Shown here: positions 1-6,227 of the stretch, piece by piece
Position numbering within the stretch: the first letter of the stretch is position 1
Layout: every line of letters begins with the position of its first letter
NCBI GenBank assembly: GCA_006227775.1
Contig: SBFV01000379.1
Location: 1-8,059, forward strand
DNA: 8,059 nt
Direction: 5' to 3'
From: Gammaproteobacteria bacterium
GTDB lineage: Bacteria; Pseudomonadota; Gammaproteobacteria; Chromatiales; Chromatiaceae
Translations under genes and position numbers: made by a program
The notes under the pieces: model-generated
Seen by the model: only the letters and a program-made list of their open reading frames with translations
The model's database searches: none
Told to the model about the DNA's origin: nothing

Positions 1-1950
1 CCCTGGCAGGTGCCGGTGGCGGACGTGGCGGTCACCACCAGCGACTGCTTCGGCGTTACCGGGGAGGCCATGGCCATGGGCGAGCGCACCCCCCTGGCCC
101 TGATCGACGCCGCCGCCGCCGGCCGCCTGGCGGTGGGTGAGGCCATCACCAACCTGGCGGCCGCGGATATCGCCAACCTGGGCGACATCAAGCTCTCCGC
201 CAATTGGATGGCCGCCGCCGGTCACCCCGGCGAGGACGCCCGGCTGTACGAGACGGTCAAGGCGGTGGGCCTGGAGCTCTGCCCGGCCCTGGGTATCGCC
301 ATCCCGGTGGGCAAGGATTCCATGAGCATGAAGACGGTCTGGGAGCAGGACGGTGAGAGCCGGGCCATGACCGCGCCCCTGTCCCTCATCGTCTCCGCCT
401 TCGGCCCGGTGACCGACGCCCGCCGCACCCTGACGCCCCAGTTGCGCCTGGACCTGGGCGATACCGACCTCATCCTCATCGACCTGGGGGCGGGGCGCAA
501 CCGGCTGGGGGGCTCCTGTCTGGCCCAGGTCTATGGTCAGGTCGGCAGCCAGGGGCCTGACTTGGAGCATCCCGAGAGCCTCAAGCGTTTCTTCGCCGCC
601 ATCCGCGAATTGGTGGGGGAGGGGCTGATCCTGGCCTACCACGACCGCTCCGATGGCGGCCTCTTCGTCACCCTCTGCGAGATGGCCTTCGCCGGGCGCT
701 GCGGGCTGGAGATTGACCTGGATGCCTTGGGCACCGCCGACCTCCTCGCCGCCCTGTTCAATGAGGAATTGGGCGCCGTCATCCAGGTCCGCCATACGGA
801 CACGGACGATACCCTCAAGGTGCTCCATGATCATGGCCTGGGGGCCCTGTCCTTCGTCATCGGCAGTCCGGTCCCGGTCAAGGGTATGGGCGTGGCGCCA
901 ACTGGCACCCTGCCGGCGGGGGGTACCTTCGACAGGCTCCATGCTGGCGACGGCCATATCCGCTTCCTGCGCCACGCCCGGCCCGTCCTGGAAGGGAGCC
1001 GTAAGGAGTTTCAGCGGGTCTGGGCCGAGACGACCTTCGCCCTCCAGTCCCTCCGTGACAACCCGGACTGCGCCGCCGAGGAGCATGACCGTATCGGCGA
1101 CCCGCTCGATCCCGGTCTCCAGGCCCGCTTGAGTTTCGATCCGGAGGAAGACATCGCCGCGCCCTTCATTCTGACCGGGGTCCGGCCGCGACTGGCGGTG
1201 TTGCGGGAGCAGGGCGTGAATGGCCAGGTCGAGATGGCGGCGGCCTTCCACCAGGCTGGCTTCGCCTGCGTCGACGTCCACATGTCGGACATCATCGCCG
1301 GCCGGATCGGGCTGGAAGATTTTCGGGGCCTGGTGGCCTGCGGTGGCTTTTCCTACGGCGACGTCCTGGGGGCCGGGGAGGGCTGGGCCAAGTCCATCCT
1401 CTTCAACCCCCGCGCCCGCGACCAGTTCCAGGCCTTCTTCACCCGTTCCGATACCTTTGCCCTGGGAGTGTGCAACGGCTGTCAGATGCTCTCGAATCTG
1501 CGGGAGCTGATCCCCGGCGCCGAGCACTGGCCTCACTTCGTGCGCAACCGTTCGGAGCAGTTCGAGGCCCGCACCGTCATGGTCGAGGTCCTGGAGACCC
1601 ACTCCCTGCTGCTTGCCGGCATGGCCGGCTCGCGGATGCCCATCGCCGTCGCCCACGGCGAGGGCCGGGCGGAGTTCCGCGACGGCGACCATCTACGCTC
1701 CGCCGGGAGCCGGGTGGTACTGCGCTATGTTGAGAACGCCGGTGGCATCGCCGAGCGCTATCCCGCCAACCCCAACGGTTCGCCGTTGGGTATCGCCGGT
1801 CTCACCAATAAGAACGGTCGGGTCACCATCATGATGCCCCACCCGGAACGGGTTTTTCGCGCCGTCCAGCATAGCTGGCGCCCCGATAGCTGGGGGGAAG
1901 ACGGGCCCTGGATGCGCCTTTTCCGCAACGCCCGCGTCTGGGTGGGTTGA
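1..1950 (+). CDS. purL: Phosphoribosylformylglycinamidine synthase, C-terminal half (5' partial)
   Basis: PurL catalyses the ATP- and glutamine-dependent conversion of FGAR to FGAM, the fourth step of de novo purine synthesis, in the cytoplasm. The reading frame is open from base 1, so the start lies outside the window; 649 residues remain. The fragment opens with PWQVPVADVAV and continues with TGEAMAMGERTPLAL, KLSANWMAAAGHPGEDA and the GKDSMSMKT loop, all typical of the second synthetase half of the large fused enzyme. From about residue 390 comes the class I glutaminase domain. Its nucleophile is Cys491 in GVCNGCQM, and its other catalytic residues are His614 and Glu616 in MPHPERVFR. The 123-residue spacing between Cys and His is close to that of enterobacterial PurL (about 1295 residues), so roughly the first 645 residues are missing. 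The frame is intact to a TGA stop. It is the large single-chain type, not the PurLQS type. Nothing links it functionally to the downstream genes. Confidence 0.97.
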   Translation, partial: PWQVPVADVAVTTSDCFGVTGEAMAMGERTPLALIDAAAAGRLAVGEAITNLAAADIANLGDIKLSANWMAAAGHPGEDARLYETVKAVGLELCPALGIAIPVGKDSMSMKTVWEQDGESRAMTAPLSLIVSAFGPVTDARRTLTPQLRLDLGDTDLILIDLGAGRNRLGGSCLAQVYGQVGSQGPDLEHPESLKRFFAAIRELVGEGLILAYHDRSDGGLFVTLCEMAFAGRCGLEIDLDALGTADLLAALFNEELGAVIQVRHTDTDDTLKVLHDHGLGALSFVIGSPVPVKGMGVAPTGTLPAGGTFDRLHAGDGHIRFLRHARPVLEGSRKEFQRVWAETTFALQSLRDNPDCAAEEHDRIGDPLDPGLQARLSFDPEEDIAAPFILTGVRPRLAVLREQGVNGQVEMAAAFHQAGFACVDVHMSDIIAGRIGLEDFRGLVACGGFSYGDVLGAGEGWAKSILFNPRARDQFQAFFTRSDTFALGVCNGCQMLSNLRELIPGAEHWPHFVRNRSEQFEARTVMVEVLETHSLLLAGMAGSRMPIAVAHGEGRAEFRDGDHLRSAGSRVVLRYVENAGGIAERYPANPNGSPLGIAGLTNKNGRVTIMMPHPERVFRAVQHSWRPDSWGEDGPWMRLFRNARVWVG

Positions 1951-1953
1951 CAT

Positions 1954-1990
1954 GCGGCAGGTTCCAGCCGCCAGCTTCCCATTTTGTTGT
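1954..1990 (+). terminator. Possible weak terminator after purL
   Basis: Just after the purL stop, GCGGC (1954-1958) can pair with GCCGC (1967-1971) around an 8-base loop. The next T-rich stretch (ATTTTGTTGT, 1981-1990) begins about ten bases after the stem, which is too far for a textbook intrinsic terminator. It may be a weak or Rho-assisted end. Confidence 0.25.
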
Positions 1991-2110
1991 AAATAAAGTA
2001 CAGTAGCAAAGCTGTTACGCCCCTTATCACTGGATCAAGACCAATAATATCAATAAGTTGAAAAACAGACGACATGGGGTCGTTGCGAAATTGTCGGAAG
2101 GGGAAAAAGG

Positions 2111-2141
2111 TTGCACATTTAGCTGAGTTTTACGCTACAAT
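2111..2141 (+). promoter_or_regulatory. Candidate distal sigma70 promoter upstream of the OmpA-family gene
   Basis: TTGCAC (2111-2116) and TACAAT (2136-2141) are good matches to -35 and -10 hexamers, but the 19-bp spacer is longer than the preferred 17. The predicted transcript would start near 2148, about 190 bases before the ompA-like start codon. The surroundings are clearly more AT-rich than the coding DNA on either side. Confidence 0.4.
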
Positions 2142-2160
2142 TAGGAACGACAGACGGTAT

Positions 2161-2170
2161 TGTTGCAACA
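2161..2170. promoter_or_regulatory. Perfect 10-bp palindrome TGTTGCAACA
   Basis: TGTTGCAACA is its own reverse complement. It sits about 13 bases downstream of the predicted start of the distal promoter (2111-2141), where a bound repressor could block transcription. No known regulator family is recognised from the motif. A 10-bp palindrome can occur by chance, so an operator role is only a suggestion. Confidence 0.25.
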
Positions 2171-2237
2171 GGACCCGTTAGCCCCGCGCATGACGGGCAG
2201 GTCTTCCGATCATTTTGGCCGGGGCCGCGGTAAGCAT

Positions 2238-2266
2238 CGTTGTTGCCAATCGTCTTAAGGTATAAT
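2238..2266 (+). promoter_or_regulatory. Candidate proximal promoter of the OmpA-family gene
   Basis: A perfect TATAAT lies at 2261-2266. The -35 region is poor: CGTTGT (2238-2243) has the ideal 17-bp spacing, and TTGTTG (2240-2245) is a better hexamer but with a 15-bp spacer. Transcription would start near 2273, giving a leader of about 62 bases that ends in a good ribosome binding site (GAGGA, 2321-2325). Confidence 0.5.
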
Positions 2267-2334
2267 TTTTGGCCTGTGCCGATACGCCGATTTCTAAACC
2301 AAGTCCTTCTAACCTGAACAGAGGATAAGAGAAC

Positions 2335-2922
2335 ATGTATAAATCAACGAAGATCCTTGGGCGCGTGGCGCCGATCGCCCTGGCCGTCACGCTGATGGCT
2401 CCCGCTGCTCAAGCGATTGACCAGGAAAGCTACTGGTACGCCTCTGGTGATCAGTCCCTACCCGAGGGTCAGCTCTGGGTCAACAGCGCTGGCGAGTGCT
2501 GGCAGAGCGCCTATCCTGACGGTCCCAACAACCTCCCCCCCTGCGGTGCCAAGATTGTGGTCGCCGAGGAAGTGACCGTTCGCCTGAACTTCGAGTTCGA
2601 CAAGTACGAAGTCCCGAGGTATGTCGTGAACAAGGAGGAGATCGCCCTGATTGACAAGTACATCGCGGACATCCAGGCGACCCCGGAGACTGAGTTGGTC
2701 ACCGTCGTGGGTCACACCGATGCCGTGGGCACCGATGAGTACAACATGGCCCTGGGCTATCGTCGCGCCGATGCGGTCCGCAATTACATCATCGCCCAGG
2801 GCTATCCCGCCCAGAACGTGGCCCCCTCCAAGTCCATGGGCGAGCGCGACCTGCTCCCCAGCTATCCGCCAGACTCCGTCCAGCAGCGCCGCGTCGTTCT
2901 GACCAAGACCGACATCAATTGA
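2335..2922 (+). CDS. OmpA-family peptidoglycan-binding envelope protein
   Basis: This is an exported 195-residue protein predicted to tether the outer membrane or periplasm to peptidoglycan. Residues 1-27 form a signal peptide: basic MYKSTKILGR, a hydrophobic core, and a likely signal peptidase I cut after AQA. There is no lipobox cysteine. Residues about 28-75 are a short mature N-terminus with two cysteines (in GECW and PPCGAK) that could form a disulfide. Residues about 80-195 are an OmpA C-terminal domain: VRLNFEFDKYEV, then VVGHTDAVGTDEYN with the ligand-binding Asp, then LGYRRADAVRNYI with the conserved Arg that holds diaminopimelate, then the closing QQRRVVL. It lacks the eight-stranded barrel of classical OmpA. 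The start is supported by GAGGA nine bases upstream. The gene stands alone between its own promoter region and a strong terminator. Binding is inferred from the family. Confidence 0.9.
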   Translation: MYKSTKILGRVAPIALAVTLMAPAAQAIDQESYWYASGDQSLPEGQLWVNSAGECWQSAYPDGPNNLPPCGAKIVVAEEVTVRLNFEFDKYEVPRYVVNKEEIALIDKYIADIQATPETELVTVVGHTDAVGTDEYNMALGYRRADAVRNYIIAQGYPAQNVAPSKSMGERDLLPSYPPDSVQQRRVVLTKTDIN

Positions 2923-2963
2923 TGTTCGCGTAGCTGCCGGGGGCTCATGACCCTTGGCTAACG

Positions 2964-2998
2964 AAAAACCGGCCTCGCGTGCGAGGCCGGTTTTTTTT
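2964..2998 (+). terminator. Strong Rho-independent terminator of the OmpA-family gene
   Basis: A perfect 10-bp GC-rich stem, CCGGCCTCGC (2969-2978) with GCGAGGCCGG (2981-2990), is followed directly by eight Ts (2991-2998). The five preceding As (2964-2968) can pair with the first Ts and lengthen the stem. It lies 42 bases after the stop codon and insulates the downstream operon. Confidence 0.95.
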
Positions 2999-3052
2999 GT
3001 CCGGGCTTTCGGTCGGACCTCGGGCGCGTAGCCTGAAAACGGGCATAGGGGC

Positions 3053-3081
3053 GGGCAAGGAAGGGGGAGGGGGAAAGGGGG
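3053..3081 (+). other. G-quadruplex-capable purine tract
   Basis: Four G runs (3053-3055, 3063-3067, 3069-3073, 3077-3081) are separated by loops of 7, 1 and 3 bases. This fits the usual G3+N1-7 quadruplex rule on the plus strand. The tract lies between the terminator and the hemerythrin operon, upstream of its likely promoter. A short CCCC-TGAA-GGGG hairpin (3095-3106) follows. The sequence pattern is clear; any in vivo structure or role is untested. Confidence 0.5.
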
Positions 3082-3120
3082 AATCGGAAGAGATCCCCTG
3101 AAGGGGGCCAGTGGCTGGAT

Positions 3121-3134
3121 ATGACGCAGGTCAA
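3121..3134. promoter_or_regulatory. Candidate FNR/DNR/NnrR-type operator upstream of the hemerythrin operon
   Basis: ATGAC-N4-GTCAA contains a perfect TGAC/GTCA dyad with the 4-bp spacer of FNR-superfamily boxes (consensus TTGAT-N4-ATCAA; DNR-like sites often carry GTCAA). One half-site is TTGAC on the complement; the other is the weaker ATGAC. The dyad centre is about 64 bases before the hemerythrin start. If it acts at -41.5, transcription would begin near 3169. No good -10 hexamer is visible there, so the call rests on the dyad and the gene context. Confidence 0.38.
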
Positions 3135-3191
3135 GGAATCCGGCAGGACACTGGATGAACCTGTTAGCCCCCAATCGACCGAGATGCCATC

Positions 3192-3629
3192 ATGAACGAG
3201 ACCATATCCACCTTTATGACCGAGGATCATCGCCACTGCGATCGACTGTTGGCGGTATTCGAGCATGCCGTGGAGCGTGGTGACTGGGAACAGGCCGGCG
3301 GCTCGGGCCAGGAGCTGAAGACCGCTCTCCTGAACCATTTCGCCCGCGAGGAGGACCGGCTCTTTCCGCAGTTGCTGGCGGTGGAGGCACGGGCGGGAGG
3401 ACCGGTCAACGTCATGACCATGGAGCATCGGCAGATGCGCGTCCTGCTCAACGACCTGGAGCAAGCCATCGGCGCCCGGGATCGGGATGCCTGTCTCGGC
3501 TTGGTGGAGACCCTGCATTTCCTGAATCAGCAGCATAACGCCAAGGAGGAAGGGATCCTTTATCCCTTGGCGGACCAAGGGCTCGCCGCCCAGATGGGCG
3601 GGATCCTGCAGCAGCTCAGGGCTGGTTGA
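3192..3629 (+). CDS. Hemerythrin HHE cation-binding domain protein
   Basis: This is a 145-residue cytoplasmic four-helix-bundle protein of the hemerythrin (HHE) family, expected to bind a non-heme diiron centre that senses, stores or detoxifies O2 or NO. Candidate iron ligands sit where the family has them: His13 (or His15) in EDHRHCD, His49 and Glu53 in NHFAREED, His79 in MEHRQM, and His115 and Glu119 in QQHNAKEEG. One domain fills the protein; there is no signal peptide or membrane segment. It is the first gene of a tight operon: its TGA stop is only three bases before the DUF2249 start. The ribosome binding site is weak (CGAG about eight bases upstream). An in-frame ATG at 3216 has no better signal, so 3192 is preferred. 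The NO/O2 role is inferred from family and neighbours; a YtfE-like iron-sulfur repair role is possible, but the protein is shorter than YtfE. Confidence 0.9.
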   Translation: MNETISTFMTEDHRHCDRLLAVFEHAVERGDWEQAGGSGQELKTALLNHFAREEDRLFPQLLAVEARAGGPVNVMTMEHRQMRVLLNDLEQAIGARDRDACLGLVETLHFLNQQHNAKEEGILYPLADQGLAAQMGGILQQLRAG

Positions 3630-3632
3630 ACG

Positions 3633-3851
3633 ATGGACAGGGAGCTAGACGTCAGCGATCTGGAACCGCCGGAACCCCTGGAGCGGATACTGGATGCCCT
3701 CATGGAACTGCGGCCAGGGGAGCGTCTGTGCGTCAGCCATCGACGCCTGCCTTACCCCCTCTTCGATATGTTGCGGCGAATGGGCCATCGCTTCGAAACC
3801 GCGGGTGAGGAGGGTCGGTACCGCATTGTGATCTGGCCGATGGGCGAATGA
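3633..3851 (+). CDS. DUF2249 domain-containing small protein
   Basis: A 72-residue soluble protein that is almost entirely one DUF2249 domain. Family hallmarks are LEPPEPLERIL (residues 10-20), RPGERLCVSHRR (27-38), PYPLFDMLRRMGHRFET (40-56) and a final strand YRIVIWP. DUF2249 is compared with the TusA-like two-layer alpha/beta fold, but its biochemistry is not established. This copy has one cysteine (Cys33), not at a TusA-like CPxP motif, so sulfur transfer should not be assumed. The start is three bases after the hemerythrin stop with only a weak AGGG 11 bases upstream, which suggests translational coupling. DUF2249 genes commonly accompany hemerythrins and NnrS-like or denitrification genes, and this arrangement repeats that pattern. 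Confidence 0.82.
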   Translation: MDRELDVSDLEPPEPLERILDALMELRPGERLCVSHRRLPYPLFDMLRRMGHRFETAGEEGRYRIVIWPMGE

Positions 3852-3864
3852 GGTCAGTAGGCGC

Positions 3865-5142
3865 ATGATCGACACGCGCGGCCTCAGCCTGGCGCAGGCA
3901 CCCCCTTTTCATGTCCCGGCGCGTTTCTTTCTGACCGCCCCCTTCTTCGCCCTCCTGGCCGGCATCCTCCTCCTCTGGGAAGGACCAGCCTCGCTGGCGT
4001 CCCGCTGGCTGCCGCTGGCCCTGGCGGCGACCCACCTGATCACCATCGGCTATCTGGGTCTGCTGATGTGCGGTGCCCTGCTGCAACTGCTGCCGGTGGT
4101 CCTGGGGGCGCCGGTCCCCGCGGTGCGCTGGGTGGGTAACCTGACCCATCCCCTCCTCGGCCTCGGCGCCTTGTTGCTGGCGGGGGGGCTCGGCTTCGGC
4201 CTACCCTGGTCCCTCGCCAGTGGCGCGATGGCCAGCGCCATGGGTTTTCTCGTCTTTTTGTTCCCGGTAGCCCTGGCTTTGTGGCGGGCTCAGGGGGAGC
4301 CGGGAACCCGGCGGGCTCTGCGCGCGGCCGTCCTGGCTTTGCTCGCCACCCTGCTGCTCGGGCTGCTACTGAGCGCCTTTCTGCTCGGCCTGATCCCGTT
4401 GGATGACTTTACCCACTGGGCCAACGCCCATCTCCTCTGGGGCCTGCTGGGCTGGGTGGGACTGCTGGTGATCGGGGTCGCCATCCAGGTCATCCCGCTG
4501 TTTTACGTGACCCCGCCCTATCCCGCCCGGGTCCGCGCCTGGCTTGGCCCCACGCTCCTGGTCCTGATCCTCCTGGCTAGCCTGGCCGAGGTCAGGGGAT
4601 GGGGACTTACCGCCACCCTGGCGCAGGGGTTAGCTACCGGGGCCTTCGTATTCTTCGCGTTGCTGTCCCTGCGCCTTCTGGCCCAGCGTGGCCGCCGACG
4701 CTTGGATCCGACCTTGCTGCATTGGCTGGTGGCGCTACTCGCCGTTATTGCCGCCGCCCTGGCCTGGGCCCTGCAAGCACCCTCGGCCCTCATCGGCATC
4801 CTGTTGCTGGTTGGGTTGGGTGTAGGGCTGCCCGCGGGTATGCTGTTCAAGATCCTGCCCTTCCTCGCCTGGTTTCATCTTCAGCACCGGCAGATTGCCA
4901 CTGGCCGCTTCGACCTGCGCATCCCGCACATGGGGAGCCTGCTCCCTTTAGGCTGGGCCCGGCTCCAGTTTGGCCTGCACCTCCTGGCGCTGCTGTTGGC
5001 CGTGGCCACCATCTTCCTGCCCGTCCTGGCGCGTCCCGCGGGTCTGGCCCTGGTGCTGGCCGCCCTGGTACTGGAGGGGCTTCTGGTCCGTGTGGTCCTG
5101 GCCTACTGGCGGGCGTCCCGCGCCCTCACCTTGCCCTTGTGA
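3865..5142 (+). CDS. Twelve-helix membrane protein, NnrS/heme-copper oxidase subunit I-like
   Basis: A 425-residue, extremely hydrophobic inner-membrane protein with about 12 predicted helices: roughly 21-39, 52-80, 95-115, 119-140, 150-178, 187-212, 227-247, 250-271, 283-303, 306-333, 366-386 and 390-413. The second helix, ATHLITIGYLGLLMCGALLQ followed by LLPVVLG, resembles a signature shared by NnrS and oxidase subunit I-like proteins, with His57 a possible heme ligand. Other histidines in or near helices are 95, 184, 189, 286, 338 and 372. The HPEVY-type copper motif and the HH pair of true oxidases and NO reductases are absent, so it is unlikely to be a catalytic terminal oxidase. The start has GAGGT about ten bases upstream and lies 13 bases after the DUF2249 stop, so it is the third gene of the operon. 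Exact family and ligand are uncertain; a heme-binding NO-related role is inferred from the neighbours. Confidence 0.75.
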   Translation: MIDTRGLSLAQAPPFHVPARFFLTAPFFALLAGILLLWEGPASLASRWLPLALAATHLITIGYLGLLMCGALLQLLPVVLGAPVPAVRWVGNLTHPLLGLGALLLAGGLGFGLPWSLASGAMASAMGFLVFLFPVALALWRAQGEPGTRRALRAAVLALLATLLLGLLLSAFLLGLIPLDDFTHWANAHLLWGLLGWVGLLVIGVAIQVIPLFYVTPPYPARVRAWLGPTLLVLILLASLAEVRGWGLTATLAQGLATGAFVFFALLSLRLLAQRGRRRLDPTLLHWLVALLAVIAAALAWALQAPSALIGILLLVGLGVGLPAGMLFKILPFLAWFHLQHRQIATGRFDLRIPHMGSLLPLGWARLQFGLHLLALLLAVATIFLPVLARPAGLALVLAALVLEGLLVRVVLAYWRASRALTLPL

Positions 5143-5166
5143 CGAGTCATCTTGAGCGGCTGCCAA

Positions 5167-5195
5167 ACCGGTCCTGGTCGGCGAGACCTTCCGGT
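5167..5195. terminator. Possible bidirectional hairpin between convergent genes
   Basis: In the 63-bp gap between the convergent membrane protein and transporter genes, ACCGG (5167-5171) pairs with CCGGT (5191-5195). Inside it, GGTC (5176-5179) pairs with GACC (5185-5188), with a TCCT/TT internal loop between the stems. No T tract follows on either strand, so it is at best a weak or factor-assisted terminator. Confidence 0.3.
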
Positions 5196-5205
5196 GAAGT
5201 GGCTG

Positions 5206-6120
5206 TCAGCCCAACAGCCGGCCGAGCAGGATGGCCCCGAGGATCAGGGTGAAGAGACCCACCCCCCGACGAATGCTGGCCTCCGGCAGGTGTCTGACGG
5301 TGGCGGTCGCCAAGGGGACCGAGAGCAGGGCGCCGGCAACCAGCGGGAGGGTCAGGGCCCAGTCGATGCCGCTCTTGAAGTAGAGGTAAGCAGCCAGACC
5401 CACGGCGCAGGTGAGGGCCTCGGCCATGGAGGTGATGGCGACCGCCTGACGGGCGGGGACCCCGGATACCACCTGGCCGGAGGTCACCAGGGGGCCGTAG
5501 CCGCCGCCGCTGAGGCCCTTGTTGAAGGCCGCGATCAGTCCGATGGTGAGAATGCCGCCCCGGCGGTAGCGGATCTGCCGACGGGCGGTGAGGAGGGTGA
5601 TCAGGCCCATGGACAGGACGATGACCACGATCAGCAGTGAAAACCACTGGGCGGAGATCTTGACCGCCAGCATGACCGCCACGATGGCCCCCACGGCGCT
5701 GAGGAGCCCGAGCAGGCCAAAGGTGCGGCGGGCCGCCGGGTCATGGCGCAGGTCGACGTTACCATCGCGATGGTGCATGGCGCCGGCGGCCAGGCCGGTG
5801 ACCAGTTCCGACAGGAGCACGGCGGGAACGATCTGCAAGGGCTCGTAGCCGGCCAGCATGAGCAGAGGGGTCAGCGTCGTGCCATAGCCCATGCCCAGGC
5901 TCGAGTCCAGATATTCGCAGCCCAGGGCCGCCAGGAAGATGATCAGCAGGGTCCCGGTGGTCCAGTGCGCCTCCGGGGTCGCCAGCCAGCCCAGGTCCCG
6001 CATGACGCCCAAGGTGGCCAAGGCCGCCAGGGTCAGACCGATCAGACCCGCCAGGAACCACAGACGGGTGCGATGCCACTGATAGAAGGTTTCGAGGGAG
6101 AGCAGGGCTTGGCGTAGCAT
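5206..6120 (-). CDS. TSUP family transporter (sulfite exporter TauE/SafE-like)
   Basis: A 304-residue inner-membrane protein of the TauE/SafE (former DUF81) family, whose members move sulfite, sulfoacetate or other small organosulfur anions. The two-repeat architecture is visible: repeat 1 has EYLDSSLGMGYGTTLTP (residues 69-85) and repeat 2 the matching NKGLSGGGYGPLVTSG (200-215). Each is followed by an amphipathic segment and further helices. About eight or nine membrane segments are expected. The first (about 20-40) belongs to an N-terminal extension of some 50 residues, longer than many family members. A His-rich hydrophilic loop (HHRDGNVDLRHD) lies at 116-127. GGAG seven bases upstream of the ATG (complement of 6128-6131) supports the start. 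The gene is convergent with the NnrS-like operon and divergent from a sigma54 activator. Sulfite export is plausible for a sulfur-metabolising host, but the substrate is inferred. Confidence 0.88.
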   Translation of the reverse strand: MLRQALLSLETFYQWHRTRLWFLAGLIGLTLAALATLGVMRDLGWLATPEAHWTTGTLLIIFLAALGCEYLDSSLGMGYGTTLTPLLMLAGYEPLQIVPAVLLSELVTGLAAGAMHHRDGNVDLRHDPAARRTFGLLGLLSAVGAIVAVMLAVKISAQWFSLLIVVIVLSMGLITLLTARRQIRYRRGGILTIGLIAAFNKGLSGGGYGPLVTSGQVVSGVPARQAVAITSMAEALTCAVGLAAYLYFKSGIDWALTLPLVAGALLSVPLATATVRHLPEASIRRGVGLFTLILGAILLGRLLG

Positions 6121-6169
6121 CGTGGGGCTCCAAGTGGAGGGGTTGTCCGGTTGTCCTATTGGAGACGCA

Positions 6170-6184
6170 TCAGAAAACGTGCCA
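6170..6184 (-). promoter_or_regulatory. Possible sigma54 (-24/-12) promoter for the TSUP transporter
   Basis: On the minus strand, TGGCACG (complement of 6178-6184) is a perfect match to the sigma54 -24 element. After four bases, the -12 position reads CTGA instead of TTGC, keeping the G but losing the key C. The predicted start near 6159 leaves a leader of about 38 bases containing the transporter's GGAG. The adjacent divergent gene is a sigma54 activator, which raises the prior. The imperfect -12 element makes this tentative. Confidence 0.33.
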
Positions 6185-6205
6185 GGTTATGCCCCCCATG
6201 TTTTC
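6173..6205. repeat. Inverted repeat GAAAACGTG-N15-CATGTTTTC
   Basis: GAAAACGTG (6173-6181) and CATGTTTTC (6197-6205) are inverted copies matching at eight of nine positions, centred about 70 bases upstream of the transporter start. The left arm overlaps the possible -24 element, so the dyad could be a regulator site covering the promoter. A cruciform or hairpin is the alternative. Confidence 0.4.
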
Positions 6206-6214
6206 GCTGTGGCG

Positions 6215-6227
6215 CATCTGATTGATA
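6215..6227 (-). promoter_or_regulatory. IHF-like site upstream of the transporter
   Basis: The minus strand reads TATCAATCAGATG, one mismatch from the IHF consensus WATCAA-N4-TTR. Its centre is about 60 bases upstream of the start predicted from the possible sigma54 promoter, a usual position for IHF bending between promoter and enhancer. The consensus is degenerate and chance matches are common. Confidence 0.25.

Noticed and set aside
2101..2115. GG-N10-GC with TTGCA, a sigma54-like promoter upstream of the OmpA-family gene
   Set aside because: The -12 element TTGCA is perfect, but the -24 element has only the GG. The same bases serve well as a sigma70 -35 with a TACAAT downstream.
2458..3174. 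238-codon minus-strand open frame across the OmpA-family gene
   Set aside because: It is antisense to a clear OmpA-domain gene and runs through its strong terminator; the length reflects high GC content.
3633..3851. Calling the DUF2249 protein a TusA sulfurtransferase
   Set aside because: The CPxP-type motif with the sulfur-carrying cysteine is absent; the single Cys33 lies in a different motif.
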